Shown: in pieces, positions 46,986 to 56,778 of the stretch
How positions within the stretch are numbered: position 1 is the stretch's first letter
Layout: each line of letters starts with the position of its first letter
Origin: Enterococcus mundtii
GTDB lineage: Bacteria > Bacillota > Bacilli > Lactobacillales > Enterococcaceae
Length of the DNA: 64,000 nucleotides
NCBI RefSeq assembly: GCF_002813755.1
Contig: NZ_CP018061.1
Location: forward strand, 1,168,001-1,232,000
Direction of reading: 5' to 3'
Notes under the pieces: generated by a model
What the model was told of the DNA's origin: nothing
Seen by the model: the letters and a program-made list of their open reading frames with translations, nothing else
The model's database searches: none
Program-made: the position numbers and the translations under genes

Positions 46986-47068
46986 TTGGATTTGTCAGAA
47001 TCTATTCTTCTGAAATTCTTTTTTTTAGAGAAGACGTTTGCTATAATGACTAAGTTAGGGGTGAGCAT

Positions 47069-49366
47069 GTGAGACGAGCAAATTTTGATTGGAAGGTCAA
47101 TGAAACAACACCTTCTGAATCTTTTATCCAAATAATCAAACAGCAGCAATTGTCTCCTTTGATCGGGCAATTACTGTGGCAAAGAGGATACCGAGAGGAA
47201 GAAAGTATCCATCAGTTTTTACATCCAAAAGAACAAAAACTCTATGATCCTTATTTGATGTTTGACATGGACAAGGCAATCAGCCGTATCCAAGAAGCGG
47301 TGATCAACGGCGAGCAGATCTTAGTTTATGGAGATTACGATGCAGATGGTATCACCAGTGCGACCGTCATGAAAGAAACGTTAGAGTTGCTAGGTGCTCA
47401 AGTTGAAGTCTTTTTACCTAATCGATTTGAACATGGGTATGGACCTAATCTAACCGTTTATCAAGAGAAAATAGCTGCAGGTACCCAATTGATCGTGACT
47501 GTCGATAATGGTGTAGCTGGGCATGAAGCAATTGCTTATGCACAACAGCAGGGAGTAGATGTGATCGTGACAGATCATCATGAGTTGCCTAGTGAATTAC
47601 CGGCGGCTTATGCAATCATCCATCCCCGCCATCCACAAGGCAATTATCCTTTTGGAGAATTAGCGGGTGTCGGTGTCGCATTTAAAGTAGCGACCGCTTT
47701 GTTGGAAGAACCACCAGCAGAATTTTTAGATTTAGTCGCAATTGGAACAATCGCTGACCTTGTCTCTATGACTGATGAGAATCGGACGCTAGTGGCGTTA
47801 GGCTTAGAGGCAATTCGTCATACCGAGCGAGTAGGCTTACAGGCACTGTTTGCGAAAAGTAGTGTACGTGCGAATGAAGCGGATGAAACGATGATCGGTT
47901 TTTCGATTGCCCCGCGTTTGAATGCCATCGGCCGGATGGGAGACCCTAATCCAGCGGTTGAATTACTAGCCACATTCGACGAAAGTCAAGCTCAGACATT
48001 AGCCGAGCAGTTACAAACGGTCAATGAAGAACGTAAAGCGATCGTTGAGCAAATCACCTCAGAAGCATTGGCGATGATCAATGACGAGAACCAGATCCAT
48101 TTGTTAGTACATCCAGGCTGGCATGAAGGCGTACTAGGGATCGTCGCTGGAAAAATCATGAACCAAACAGGTAAACCGACAATCGTTCTAGACATCAAAG
48201 ACCAGACCATTGCAAAAGGATCAGGTCGAAGTATCGAAGCGTTGAATCTTTTCGATATGCTGAATGAGATGCGTGAATTGTTTACATTTTTTGGCGGCCA
48301 TCACGCAGCAGTCGGATTAACAATGCCAACGGAGAATATCCCTCAGTTACAAGACCGGATGAATGCCTATATAGAAGAAAAGAAAATTGACTTGTCCAAA
48401 GGTCCTGTGTTGGCGATCGATGAAATCGTCTCCCCAAAGGATGTAACGGTCGAACAAATCGCTGCATTGAAATTACTGGCACCATTCGGAACAGATAATC
48501 CTGTACCTAACTTCTTATTCAAACAGGTTGCTGTCCAAAATGTAAAACGAATCGGTTCGAACCAACAGCACTTGAAGCTTTCTTTAGTGGATGATGATAG
48601 TCAATTAGATGCTGTCGCGTTTGGTTTTGGTCCACAAGAAAACGAATTTGTAGATGATTCACTTGATATTGTCGGACAATTATCGATCAATGAATGGAAT
48701 GGGCGTAAAAAACCGCAGCTGATGGTTTCTGACTTTGCAGTAGAAGGATTGCAAGTATTTGATTGGCGGGCGAAACGTTACCGAACATTAGCAAATGAAA
48801 TCGAAAGTCCGTTCTATTTAGCGTTTGATGAAGCATCGATCAAAGAACTAAATGAGTCGATACAAAAACACATCATTCTTGGGACAGATAAAGAAATGAT
48901 TCAATCATGGATTCAGGAAAATGACCCAAAAGCATTAGTAGTGATCGATTGTCCAACGAATCTGACCGACTTGAAAGAGATCTTATCTTTTGGGGCATTT
49001 AGTCGAGTTTACTTCTTAGGTATTTCTGTTGATGAAGCATACTTGAACGGTGTAGGAACAAGAGAACAATATGCACGACTCTTCAAATTGATCCATGCGC
49101 AAGAACGGATCGATATCCGACATAAATTAGGTGCAATGGCCAACTATTTAAAAATCCCACAAAAATTATTAATTTTTATGATACAGGTGTTTTTTGAGTT
49201 GAAGTTTGTTACAATAAACAATGGTGTTTTGGAGAAAGTCGCAGATCCGGCGAGTCATCCTTTGACTGCAAGTGACCGCTATCAGAAGCGATTGAAAAAA
49301 ATCAAATCAGAGGAATTCTTACTATTAAGTGACATTCCCACAATAAAAAAATGGTTAACAACCTAG
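47069..49366 (+). CDS. recJ: Single-stranded-DNA exonuclease RecJ
   Basis: A 765-residue 5'-3' exonuclease. DHH-family metal ligands appear as [12 protein letters not shown] (about 89-100), VTDHHELP and the GGHHAAVG motif near 410. OB-fold and a C-terminal extension follow. The start is a GTG behind AGGGGTGAG. apt follows in the same operon (start 15 bases downstream of the stop). Confidence 0.95.
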   Translation: MRRANFDWKVNETTPSESFIQIIKQQQLSPLIGQLLWQRGYREEESIHQFLHPKEQKLYDPYLMFDMDKAISRIQEAVINGEQILVYGDYDADGITSATVMKETLELLGAQVEVFLPNRFEHGYGPNLTVYQEKIAAGTQLIVTVDNGVAGHEAIAYAQQQGVDVIVTDHHELPSELPAAYAIIHPRHPQGNYPFGELAGVGVAFKVATALLEEPPAEFLDLVAIGTIADLVSMTDENRTLVALGLEAIRHTERVGLQALFAKSSVRANEADETMIGFSIAPRLNAIGRMGDPNPAVELLATFDESQAQTLAEQLQTVNEERKAIVEQITSEALAMINDENQIHLLVHPGWHEGVLGIVAGKIMNQTGKPTIVLDIKDQTIAKGSGRSIEALNLFDMLNEMRELFTFFGGHHAAVGLTMPTENIPQLQDRMNAYIEEKKIDLSKGPVLAIDEIVSPKDVTVEQIAALKLLAPFGTDNPVPNFLFKQVAVQNVKRIGSNQQHLKLSLVDDDSQLDAVAFGFGPQENEFVDDSLDIVGQLSINEWNGRKKPQLMVSDFAVEGLQVFDWRAKRYRTLANEIESPFYLAFDEASIKELNESIQKHIILGTDKEMIQSWIQENDPKALVVIDCPTNLTDLKEILSFGAFSRVYFLGISVDEAYLNGVGTREQYARLFKLIHAQERIDIRHKLGAMANYLKIPQKLLIFMIQVFFELKFVTINNGVLEKVADPASHPLTASDRYQKRLKKIKSEEFLLLSDIPTIKKWLTT

Positions 49367-49380
49367 GAGGAAACAATAAA

Positions 49381-49893
49381 GTGGATTTAAAAAATTATAT
49401 TGCTAGTATTCCTGACTATCCGTCAAAAGGAATTATATTTAGAGATATCTCGCCATTGATGGCTGATGGAGATGCTTATCGGGAAGCAACGAAGCAAATC
49501 GTTGATTATGCGAAGGAAAAACGTATCGATATGGTCGTTGGACCAGAAGCGCGCGGATTTATCGTAGGTTGTCCAGTAGCTTATGAATTAGGTGTGGGCT
49601 TTGCTCCTGTTCGTAAGAAAGGAAAATTACCTCGTGAAACGATCGAAGTCACTTACGGACTTGAATACGGTACAGATACCTTGACGCTGCACAAAGATGC
49701 AATTCAACCAGGACAAAGAGTCTTGATCTGTGATGACTTATTAGCAACAGGTGGAACGATCAAAGCAACAATCGAATTGATCGAAGAACTTGGCGGAGTT
49801 GTTGTTGGTTGTGCCTTTTTGATCGAGTTGATGGACTTGCATGGTCGTGACAAAATCGAAGGCTACGACATGATTACTTTGATGGAGTATTAA
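49381..49893 (+). CDS. apt: Adenine phosphoribosyltransferase
   Basis: A 170-residue purine-salvage enzyme. The PRPP loop reads [13 protein letters not shown] and the N-terminus [17 protein letters not shown] is conserved. AGGAGG at 49365-49370 suits the GTG at 49381, not the earlier frame. The recJ-apt order is common in Firmicutes, and the (p)ppGpp synthetase usually next is not here. Confidence 0.95.
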   Translation: MDLKNYIASIPDYPSKGIIFRDISPLMADGDAYREATKQIVDYAKEKRIDMVVGPEARGFIVGCPVAYELGVGFAPVRKKGKLPRETIEVTYGLEYGTDTLTLHKDAIQPGQRVLICDDLLATGGTIKATIELIEELGGVVVGCAFLIELMDLHGRDKIEGYDMITLMEY

Positions 49894-49913
49894 TCAAATA
49901 AAATATTGAACAG

Positions 49914-49960
49914 AACCCCCCCTTCCACAAACGGATGAACCGTTTGCGGAAGGGGGGGTT
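49914..49960. repeat. GC-rich near-perfect hairpin after apt
   Basis: AACCCCCCCTTCCACAAACG and CGTTTGCGGAAGGGGGGGTT arms with one mismatch around ATGAA. Seven-C/seven-G runs and no T-run after it, so not a classical terminator, although it can end transcription or shield the apt 3' end. Confidence 0.72.
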
Positions 49961-50095
49961 CGTTGGATGAGTAGCCTCAATTTATTGATGGAACAAATGA
50001 GTGCAAGGGTAGGTAGTCAGTTTGTCGTTAAAAAAGCAAACGAGCGATCATCGTTTGCTTGGACGGATTTTTCATAGAAGCGATCTTATTTACTT

Positions 50096-50314
50096 TTACG
50101 AGTGCCTGGAGCTGTAATAGGTTTCGTGATAGAAGGAGTCTTCATGGGATTGACGACGTTGTGATTGACGGTATTTTTTTTCATCCCACAACATAAACCA
50201 CAATGTAAACAAAGGAACAAAAACCAACAGCGCTGTACGTAGACCAAAATTACCAATAATAATACCTAAAAACAAAACGATCAATACTAAACCAAAACGT
50301 CTCATTGATTTCAT
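50096..50314 (-). CDS. SOS-controlled small two-helix membrane protein
   Basis: A 72-residue protein with two membrane helices (about 7-22, FGLVLIVLFLGIIIGN, and 26-43, TALLVFVPLFTLWFML) and a 29-residue polar tail rich in Arg, Gln, Ser, His and Tyr (ending YYSSRHS). AAAGAGGTGAAAATC precedes the ATG at 50314. Two perfect LexA boxes sit in its promoter (50338-50378). It lies downstream of lexA on the same strand but has its own promoter. It has no LysM or other recognised domain. Function unknown; an SOS checkpoint or membrane-stress role is inference. Confidence 0.72.
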   Translation of the reverse strand: MKSMRRFGLVLIVLFLGIIIGNFGLRTALLVFVPLFTLWFMLWDEKKYRQSQRRQSHEDSFYHETYYSSRHS

Positions 50315-50337
50315 GATTTTCACCTCTTTATAGAATG

Positions 50338-50387
50338 CGAACAAAAGTTCGTATCATTAGTATACGAACTTTTGTTCGGTTTGTAAA
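50338..50387 (-). promoter_or_regulatory. Promoter with two perfect LexA boxes
   Basis: On the minus strand TTTACA (50382-50387) and TATACT (50359-50364) are separated by 17 bases, and the spacer contains CGAACAAAAGTTCG (50365-50378). A second perfect box CGAACTTTTGTTCG (50338-50351) covers the start-site region. Both match the Gram-positive LexA consensus CGAAC-N4-GTTCG exactly. Confidence 0.9.
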
Positions 50388-50491
50388 GAGGGAAGTTCAA
50401 AAAGAACAAAGATATCTGCTAAAAGAGGAAAAGACGAGCTTGAGATCATGATCTCAAGCTCGTAAATAAATAACTAAATTTTCTTTTCTTA

Positions 50492-51115
50492 TCAATAAAT
50501 ATGACTACGGTACAGACCAACGACTCGACCTAAGATCGACACCTCATCTAAAATGATCGGTTCCAGTAAATCATTCTCGGGTTGCAAACGGAAATGATCT
50601 CTTTCTTTATAGAACCGTTTGCAAGTTGCTTCGTCTTCTGCAGTCATCGCAATAACGATATCACCATTTTGTGCAGTTTCTTGTTTGCGGACAATGACAT
50701 TATCGCCATCCAATATCCCAGCATTGATCATACTTTCTCCTCGGATCGTCAACATGAACAGACTACCTTCTTCTGATGAAAGGTTTGGTGGTACTGGAAA
50801 GAAGTCAGAAGCTTCCTCAACAGCTAGTATCGGCTCTCCGGCAGTAACAACTCCGAGAACAGGAATCGTTGTTGGGCGAATCCCGATTTTTGATAATCCT
50901 TGTTGCGTCAATTCGATGGCACGTGGTTTCGTAGGGTCTCTTTGAATAAAGCCTTTTTTCTCTAATCGGGCAAGATGACCATGGACTGTCGATGTTGAAG
51001 AAAGCTGAACAGCTTCTCCGATCTCACGGACAGTCGGTGGATAGCCTTTTTGGGTCACTTGTTCGTGAATATATCGTAAGACTTCGATTTGTCTTGTTTC
51101 AGTTTGTCGGGCCAC
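50492..51115 (-). CDS. lexA: LexA SOS repressor
   Basis: A 207-residue repressor. An N-terminal winged helix ([22 protein letters not shown]) precedes a cleavage site at Ala92-Gly93 (VVTAGEP), and the Ser128/Lys166 dyad lies in RGESM and EATCKRF. A GTG at 51115 behind AGAAGGTG is the likely start. Promoter -35 (51169-51174) overlaps a near-perfect LexA box, giving autorepression. The order lexA - DUF896 - tkt is like B. subtilis, but yneA is absent. Confidence 0.96.
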   Translation of the reverse strand: MARQTETRQIEVLRYIHEQVTQKGYPPTVREIGEAVQLSSTSTVHGHLARLEKKGFIQRDPTKPRAIELTQQGLSKIGIRPTTIPVLGVVTAGEPILAVEEASDFFPVPPNLSSEEGSLFMLTIRGESMINAGILDGDNVIVRKQETAQNGDIVIAMTAEDEATCKRFYKERDHFRLQPENDLLEPIILDEVSILGRVVGLYRSHIY

Positions 51116-51145
51116 AAGGTACACCTTCTTTCACTTGATAACTAA

Positions 51146-51185
51146 ATAGTACCATAGAAAATACTTGATTTCAAACAAATGTTCG
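51146..51185 (-). promoter_or_regulatory. lexA promoter with LexA box
   Basis: Minus strand TTGAAA (51169-51174), 17-base spacer, TACTAT (51146-51151). The box CGAACATTTGTTTG (51172-51185) differs at one base from CGAAC-N4-GTTCG and overlaps the -35. Confidence 0.8.
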
Positions 51186-51266
51186 CATTAAAGACTATTG
51201 ATGTAGTTGTTTTTTTTTCATTTTTTATATAAGATGTAGGAGAAGCAAAAGCGAGGAGGAATAGTT

Positions 51267-51518
51267 GTGTTATCGCCTGAAAAAATCGAACGTATCAATC
51301 AGTTAGCTAAAAAGAAAAAAGCAGAAGGATTGACACCAGCTGAAGTCAAAGAGCAAAAGGAATTACGAGAAGCATATCTGACAGCCTTTCGTTCTGGCAT
51401 GAGACATCATATTGAAGGGATGAAAGTTGTTGATCCCGATGGAAATGATGTCACACCAGAAAAATTGAAAGAAATCCAGAAGAAAAAAGGCCTCCACGAC
51501 CGAAATAGCAAGTTTTAG
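51267..51518 (+). CDS. DUF896 (YnzC) family protein
   Basis: An 83-residue basic, helical protein of the UPF0291/DUF896 family: [20 protein letters not shown], then [15 protein letters not shown], and the C-terminus RNSKF. Role unknown. GTG start behind GAGGAGGAATAGTT. Conserved neighbour of lexA and tkt in Firmicutes. Confidence 0.92.
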   Translation: MLSPEKIERINQLAKKKKAEGLTPAEVKEQKELREAYLTAFRSGMRHHIEGMKVVDPDGNDVTPEKLKEIQKKKGLHDRNSKF

Positions 51519-51616
51519 TAAAAAAAACTAAAAGTCGTTGCTTTTTTAGAGGAGATACTATAAAATTAGAAGTAGAAATATAGGTAAAAAAAACCTAAAT
51601 TACAGGAGGGGTTACA

Positions 51617-53611
51617 TTGTTTGATAAAATTGATCAGCTTGGTGTGAATACGATCCGTACATTGAGTGTCGATGCAGTACAAAAAGCAAATTCAGGACAT
51701 CCGGGGTTACCAATGGGTGCCGCGCCAATGGCTTATGCCCTTTGGACGAAACACTTGAAAGTGAATCCGAAAACTTCTAAAAACTGGGCAGACCGTGACC
51801 GTTTTGTCTTATCTGCGGGACATGGTTCAGCGATGTTGTACAGCTTGTTGCACTTAGCAGGGTACCAAGTGACGATTGATGACTTGAAACAATTCCGTCA
51901 ATGGGATTCAAAAACACCGGGACACCCTGAGGTCAACCATACGGACGGCGTCGAAGCAACGACTGGTCCTTTAGGTCAAGGGATCGCGATGGCTGTGGGG
52001 ATGGCAATGGCAGAAGCGCATCTAGCAGCGACCTACAACAAAGACCAATTCAACGTCGTTGACCATTATACCTATGCGTTATGTGGCGATGGCGACTTGA
52101 TGGAAGGCGTGTCTCAAGAAGCAAGTTCGATGGCTGGTCATATGAAATTAGGGAAATTGATCGTTTTATACGATTCAAACGATATTTCTTTAGACGGACC
52201 AACCTCAAAAGCCTTCACTGAAAATGTTGGCGTACGCTATGAAGCTTACGGTTGGCAACATCTCTTGGTAAAAGACGGCAATGATTTAGAAGCCATCTCA
52301 AAAGCAATTGAAGAAGCGAAAGCCGAAACAGACAAACCGACATTGATCGAAGTGAAAACGGTCATCGGATTTGGTGCACCAAACCAAGGAACTTCTGCGG
52401 TCCACGGCGCACCACTTGGCTTAGAAGGCATTCAAAAAGCCAAAGAGATCTATGGTTGGGAATACCCTGACTTTACCGTACCAGAAGAAGTGGCGGAACG
52501 CTTCCGTCAAACGATGGTTGAAGAAGGCGAAAAAGCTGAAAATGCTTGGCGTGAGATGTTCGCAGCATACAAAGCAGCGTATCCAGAATTAGCGCAACAA
52601 TTCGAAGATGCCTTTGCTGGAAAATTACCAGAGAATTGGGATGCAGAGCTTCCAACATACGACGAAGGTGAAAGCCAAGCCAGTCGTGTCTCAAGTAAAG
52701 AGATGATCCAAGCATTATCAAAAGCGATCCCAAGTTTCTGGGGTGGTTCTGCCGATCTATCCGGATCAAACAATACGATGGTCACAGCAGACAAAGACTT
52801 CACGCCTGAACACTATGAAGGCCGCAACATTTGGTTTGGTGTTCGTGAGTTTGCGATGGCATCAGCGATGAACGGGATCCAATTGCATGGCGGTACCCGG
52901 ATCTATGGGGGAACATTCTTTGTCTTTGTGGATTACTTGCGACCAGCTGTGCGTTTAGCAGCGATCCAAAACACGCCAGTCATTTATGTCTTGACCCATG
53001 ACTCTGTAGCAGTTGGTGAAGATGGCCCGACGCATGAGCCAGTGGAACAATTGGCTTCGGTTAGAAGTATGCCAGGTGTCCATGTCTTACGTCCGGCGGA
53101 CGGGAACGAAACTCGTGCGGCATGGAAAGTAGCGATGGAATCTACAGATACACCAACGATCTTAGTCTTGAGTCGTCAAAATCTACCAGTTCTTCCAACA
53201 ACGAAAGAAGTGGCGGATGATATGGTTAAAAAAGGTGCCTATGTCTTGTCTCCAGCTAAAGGGGAACAACCAGAAGGAATCTTGATCGCGACAGGTTCAG
53301 AAGTGGATCTAGCTGTTAAAGCGCAAAAAGTATTGGCGGAACAAGGAAAAGATGTTTCAGTGGTTTCTATGCCAAGTTTTGATTTATTTGAACAACAATC
53401 CGCGGAATATCAAGAAAGCGTCTTGCCAAAAGCAGTGACGAAGCGTGTTGCGATTGAAGCAGCTTCACCATTCGGTTGGGAACGTTATGTGGGTATCGAA
53501 GGTCAAACGATCACAATTGATCACTTTGGCGCATCTGCTCCTGGAAACAAAATACTTGAAGAATTTGGTTTTACAGTAGATAATGTAGTCAACGTCTTCA
53601 ATCAATTATAG
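51617..53611 (+). CDS. tkt: Transketolase
   Basis: A 664-residue thiamine-diphosphate enzyme of the pentose-phosphate pathway. [19 protein letters not shown] holds the ThDP/Mg motif, with [15 protein letters not shown] and [20 protein letters not shown] conserved. The start is TTG (51617), behind AGGAGGGG. Confidence 0.96.
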   Translation: MFDKIDQLGVNTIRTLSVDAVQKANSGHPGLPMGAAPMAYALWTKHLKVNPKTSKNWADRDRFVLSAGHGSAMLYSLLHLAGYQVTIDDLKQFRQWDSKTPGHPEVNHTDGVEATTGPLGQGIAMAVGMAMAEAHLAATYNKDQFNVVDHYTYALCGDGDLMEGVSQEASSMAGHMKLGKLIVLYDSNDISLDGPTSKAFTENVGVRYEAYGWQHLLVKDGNDLEAISKAIEEAKAETDKPTLIEVKTVIGFGAPNQGTSAVHGAPLGLEGIQKAKEIYGWEYPDFTVPEEVAERFRQTMVEEGEKAENAWREMFAAYKAAYPELAQQFEDAFAGKLPENWDAELPTYDEGESQASRVSSKEMIQALSKAIPSFWGGSADLSGSNNTMVTADKDFTPEHYEGRNIWFGVREFAMASAMNGIQLHGGTRIYGGTFFVFVDYLRPAVRLAAIQNTPVIYVLTHDSVAVGEDGPTHEPVEQLASVRSMPGVHVLRPADGNETRAAWKVAMESTDTPTILVLSRQNLPVLPTTKEVADDMVKKGAYVLSPAKGEQPEGILIATGSEVDLAVKAQKVLAEQGKDVSVVSMPSFDLFEQQSAEYQESVLPKAVTKRVAIEAASPFGWERYVGIEGQTITIDHFGASAPGNKILEEFGFTVDNVVNVFNQL

Positions 53612-53633
53612 ACAAATACTGAAAGCAGTTCGA

Positions 53634-53681
53634 TTGGAGTGCTTGGAGATTTTTTCCAAGCCTCCAATTTTCTATTTTTTT
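53634..53681 (+). terminator. Terminator after tkt
   Basis: TTGGAG-GCTTGGA / TCCAAGC-CTCCAA arms, T-rich tail. Confidence 0.82.
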
Positions 53682-53712
53682 AGGTACAAATTAGTAAAAA
53701 GGGATAATTGTC

Positions 53713-53804
53713 GTTACTTTTGTGTTACTTTTTGATTACGTGAAGATTACAAAAAGTAAATGATTGAAGATTCGTTTGAGTTTCAATAAAATAAAACGTA
53801 TAAT
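53713..53804 (+). promoter_or_regulatory. Four phased WalR-like repeats and promoter
   Basis: GTTAC, GTTAC, ATTAC, ATTAC begin at 53713, 53724, 53735 and 53746, an exact 11-bp period as in the WalR consensus TGTWAH-N5-TGTWAH. The best-matching copy reads TGTTAC at 53723. TTGAGT (53776-53781) and TATAAT (53799-53804) with 17-base spacing form the promoter downstream. Confidence 0.72.
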
Positions 53805-53868
53805 TTAAATGATTAAGTTTCGTTTAAGAGGAAGTTTTATTTACTGTTTCATTTGAGGAGGAATTTGA

Positions 53869-54738
53869 ATGCAAGAGCTGAGAACCCGTAGCGCTCGACA
53901 CCATAGGCCCAAAAGGAAAATGACCATCAATAAAAAAGCCATTGCACCTTTAGTGGGGACAAGCCTATTAGTTGGGCCAATGTTGGTCACAGCAACACCA
54001 CAAACTGTACGTGCGGATGAGTTAGATGTCGCATCTTCTGCCGATCCGCAAGCATTTATCAATCAAATCGGATGGGCTGCTTCTGAAGTTGCAGCAAGCA
54101 ATGATTTATATGCGTCTGTCATGATTGCACAAGCATTACTTGAAAGTGCGTATGGTACATCTGGATTATCAAGTGCACCATATTACAACTTATTTGGAGT
54201 CAAAGGTAGCGCAGGTCAATCTGTGGTATATATGAATACGCAAGAATATTTGAATGGTCAATGGGTAACGATGAACGAACCTTTCCGTCGCTATTCATCT
54301 TATTGGGAGTCATTCCAAGATCATGCGAATGTTTTACGTTCTACTAGTTTTTCGACAGGCGATTATCATTATTCAGGTGTATGGAAAAGTAATACTACCA
54401 GCTACTATGATGCAACAGCTTATTTAACTGGACGTTATGCAACAGATCCTAATTACGCATACAAATTAAATGAATTGATCAGCACATATAATCTGACTCG
54501 CTTTGATACACCATCAACTGGTTCAACAACAACTAGTACGACAAGTACCACAACGACTAGTACGACAACCTCTACAACGACTACGACAAGTAGTAACCAA
54601 ACTTATACTGTCGTCTCTGGCGATACACTTTGGGATATTGCTCAAAAATTCGGTATGTCCGTCGATGATCTGATGGCAAAAAATGGCATGACGATGTCAA
54701 ATTATTCATTATTGGTTGGACAAGAAATCAATGTCTAA
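53869..54738 (+). CDS. Secreted GH73 glucosaminidase with LysM domain
   Basis: A 289-residue wall hydrolase. A signal peptide ends near residue 49 (TVRA-D). The GH73 domain runs from about 62 to 205, with candidate catalytic Glu92 in AQALLESAYGTS and the YYNLFGVKG motif. A Thr/Ser-only linker of about 25 residues leads to one LysM domain (YTVVSGDTLWDIAQKFGMS, to the end). It cuts peptidoglycan for septum separation. GAGGAGGAATTTGA precedes the ATG. WalR-like repeats lie upstream. Confidence 0.94.
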   Translation: MQELRTRSARHHRPKRKMTINKKAIAPLVGTSLLVGPMLVTATPQTVRADELDVASSADPQAFINQIGWAASEVAASNDLYASVMIAQALLESAYGTSGLSSAPYYNLFGVKGSAGQSVVYMNTQEYLNGQWVTMNEPFRRYSSYWESFQDHANVLRSTSFSTGDYHYSGVWKSNTTSYYDATAYLTGRYATDPNYAYKLNELISTYNLTRFDTPSTGSTTTSTTSTTTTSTTTSTTTTTSSNQTYTVVSGDTLWDIAQKFGMSVDDLMAKNGMTMSNYSLLVGQEINV

Positions 54739-54752
54739 CTTTATATCAACTT

Positions 54753-54790
54753 AAAAAAGAGGCATATCAAAAGATGTGTCTCTTTTTTTT
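54753..54790 (+). terminator. Terminator
   Basis: AAAAAAGAGGCATATC / GATGTGTCTCTTTTTTTT hairpin. Confidence 0.85.
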
Positions 54791-54870
54791 ACTTCTCCAG
54801 TAAGAATCACTCGCAGAAGTACCTTTTTTGTATTATGATTAATAGAGAAGCAAATGAAGGGGGAAAAAAC

Positions 54871-55797
54871 ATGACACAGATTTATCAATCGATCACAGAA
54901 TTGATCGGTAAAACACCTATCGTTCGATTAAATAAAATGGTTCCAGAAGGAGCTGCGGATGTTTTTGTTAAGTTGGAATTCTTCAATCCAGGTGGAAGCG
55001 TGAAAGACCGTATTGCCTTGAATATGATTGAAAAAGCAGAACATGATGGGCTATTGAAACCGGGTGATACAATCATTGAACCTACTTCAGGAAACACTGG
55101 TATTGGTTTAGCGATGGTCGGTGTAGCAAAAGGATATCATGTGAAACTTGTCATGCCTGAAACGATGAGTATCGAGCGTCGCTTATTGATGAAGGGTTAC
55201 GGAGCAGAACTAATTTTGACTCCAGGGACAGAAGGCATCAGTGGTTCAATCAAAGAAGCAAAACGTCTAGCGGAAGAAAATGGCTATTTCTTACCTCTGC
55301 AATTTGAAAACCCTGCTAATCCATTAGTTCATGAAAAAACGACTGGGCCAGAAATCCAAGCGGCGTTTGGTGTGAATGGGTTGGATGCGTTTGTCGCAGG
55401 AATCGGTACTGGTGGAACAATCACCGGTGCGGGACACGAATTAAAACGGATCAATCCAGCGCTTAAGATCGTTGGAGTTGAACCAGCCGAATCTGCCGTT
55501 TTAGAAGGCAAAGAACCTGGGCCACACAAAATCCAAGGTATCGGAACAGGTTTTGTCCCGGATACGTTAGATACGAATGTCTATGATCAAGTCTTATCAG
55601 TATCTAGTGAGCAAGCAATGATCACAGCTCGCCGTATGGGGCAAGAAGAAGGAATCTTAGTTGGTGTTTCAGGAGGAGCCGCAGTTGAAGCTGCGCTTAA
55701 TGTAGCTAAAGAACTAGGGGCTGGAAAAAAAGTTCTTGCGATTATTCCTGATAATGGAGAACGTTATTTGTCTACTCCTTTGTATCAGGATATGTAA
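54871..55797 (+). CDS. cysK: Cysteine synthase A
   Basis: A 308-residue PLP enzyme that makes cysteine from O-acetylserine and sulfide. The PLP lysine is in [11 protein letters not shown], with [11 protein letters not shown] and [27 protein letters not shown] precedes the ATG at 54871; no CymR-type site was recognised. Confidence 0.95.
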   Translation: MTQIYQSITELIGKTPIVRLNKMVPEGAADVFVKLEFFNPGGSVKDRIALNMIEKAEHDGLLKPGDTIIEPTSGNTGIGLAMVGVAKGYHVKLVMPETMSIERRLLMKGYGAELILTPGTEGISGSIKEAKRLAEENGYFLPLQFENPANPLVHEKTTGPEIQAAFGVNGLDAFVAGIGTGGTITGAGHELKRINPALKIVGVEPAESAVLEGKEPGPHKIQGIGTGFVPDTLDTNVYDQVLSVSSEQAMITARRMGQEEGILVGVSGGAAVEAALNVAKELGAGKKVLAIIPDNGERYLSTPLYQDM

Positions 55798-55817
55798 GTC
55801 TACGTGAAAATCTGAAT

Positions 55818-55865
55818 AAAAAGTGTGAAATAATGGTGAAACATCCGTTATTTTACACTTTTTTT
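55818..55865 (+). terminator. Terminator after cysK
   Basis: AAAAAGTGTGAAATAA / TTATTTTACACTTTTT arms. Confidence 0.85.
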
Positions 55866-55979
55866 GTATAAAATAGGCAAAATTATAAAATTCTTTTCTT
55901 TTTCTTTCCATAATATGTAGATTTAAAAAAATAAAAATAGTATGATAATAAAAGAACAATAAGGTGGGGTTTTGTTTAT

Positions 55980-56405
55980 ATGGAAAATAAAAAAGTAGAA
56001 GCGGCGATCGAGCAGCTGAAAAAAGAAAATATTCGGATTACGCCGCAAAGATACGCAGTTTTAGAGTATCTGATTGAGCATCGTTCACATCCAACGGCAG
56101 ATGAAATCTACAAGGCGCTTGAGCATCGCTTTCCTAATATGAGTGTTGCTACAGTTTACAATAATTTACGATTGTTCACATCGATCGGGTTTGTTCAAGA
56201 AATGAAATATGGTGATGCATCAAGCCGATTTGATTTTAGTTCACAAAGACATTATCATGTGATTTGCCAAAATTGCGAGACGATCGTCGATTTTCATTAT
56301 CCTGGGCTAGAAGATATTGAAATGGCGGCGGGGCGCTTAACTGATTTTGAAATCCATGATCATCGTTTAGAATTATATGGGCTATGTCCGAATTGCAAAA
56401 AATAA
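55980..56405 (+). CDS. perR: Peroxide-responsive repressor PerR
   Basis: A 141-residue Fur-family regulator. The metal ligands match B. subtilis PerR by number: His37, Asp85, His91, His93 and Asp104, and structural zinc cysteines at 96, 99, 136 and 139. Asp104 (rather than Glu) separates PerR from Fur. The DNA-binding helix is ATVYNNLRLF. AAGGTGGGG lies 11 bases before the ATG. Metal-catalysed oxidation by peroxide derepresses catalase, Dps-type genes. Confidence 0.93.
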   Translation: MENKKVEAAIEQLKKENIRITPQRYAVLEYLIEHRSHPTADEIYKALEHRFPNMSVATVYNNLRLFTSIGFVQEMKYGDASSRFDFSSQRHYHVICQNCETIVDFHYPGLEDIEMAAGRLTDFEIHDHRLELYGLCPNCKK

Positions 56406-56558
56406 ATCGTGCGAACATCTGAAACATCGATAAGGTCAAATGACTTTGTTGATGTTTTTTTGTCTTTCATTTGTGACGTGTAGAAAAACAAGGAATACCT
56501 ACTCCTGTGAAACTAAGAGGAAAACACACTAACAATTTTAAGAAAGGTGAAAATATTT

Positions 56559-56609
56559 ATGCAATTTTTTATGCGATTTCGTATTCATTCACAAGCACAG
56601 AGGTGTTAG
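56559..56609 (+). CDS. Possible 16-residue leader peptide
   Basis: ATG behind AGAAAGGTGA (8-base spacing) opens a 16-codon frame that encodes an Arg/Phe-rich peptide ending in RC just before the stop. It precedes nox by 170 bases. Whether it is translated is unknown; the ribosome site is the main reason for listing it. Confidence 0.35.
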   Translation: MQFFMRFRIHSQAQRC

Positions 56610-56684
56610 TTTAAAAATTCACAAAAAGAACGTTTATTTATCAGTGTTTCAAATCGAAAATGCGCAAAATATGATAAGTAAGAC

Positions 56685-56700
56685 CTTGTGAATTCACAAG
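56685..56700. promoter_or_regulatory. Perfect palindrome upstream of nox
   Basis: CTTGTGAATTCACAAG is perfectly symmetrical and lies just upstream of the probable nox promoter. It resembles a Rex site (TTGTGAA-N4-TTCACAA) without the four-base spacer, so the regulator is unassigned. Confidence 0.5.
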
Positions 56701-56778
56701 CATAAAACTGTTGGATACGTTTTAATTTTGCTATAGTAAAAATTGTCAAAGGACAAATCGTTTATCGGAGGGACACAC

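Larger units (their letters stand above)
56406..56778. other. Leader region of nox
   Basis: Holds a ribosome-site-preceded 16-codon frame (56559-56609), a perfect palindrome CTTGTGAATTCACAAG (56685-56700), and the ATTCACAAGCA motif at both 56586 and 56692. TATAGT near 56732 is a possible -10. Confidence 0.5.

Noticed and set aside
52246..52803. Antisense frames within tkt
   Set aside because: Shadows of the strongly coding sense strand.
55860..55979. PerR box upstream of perR
   Set aside because: TTATAA-like sequence is present but does not form the TTATAAT-N-ATTATAA dyad.
56685..56700. Rex operator upstream of nox
   Set aside because: The half sites match but the essential 4-base spacer is missing, so it is kept only as an unassigned palindrome.
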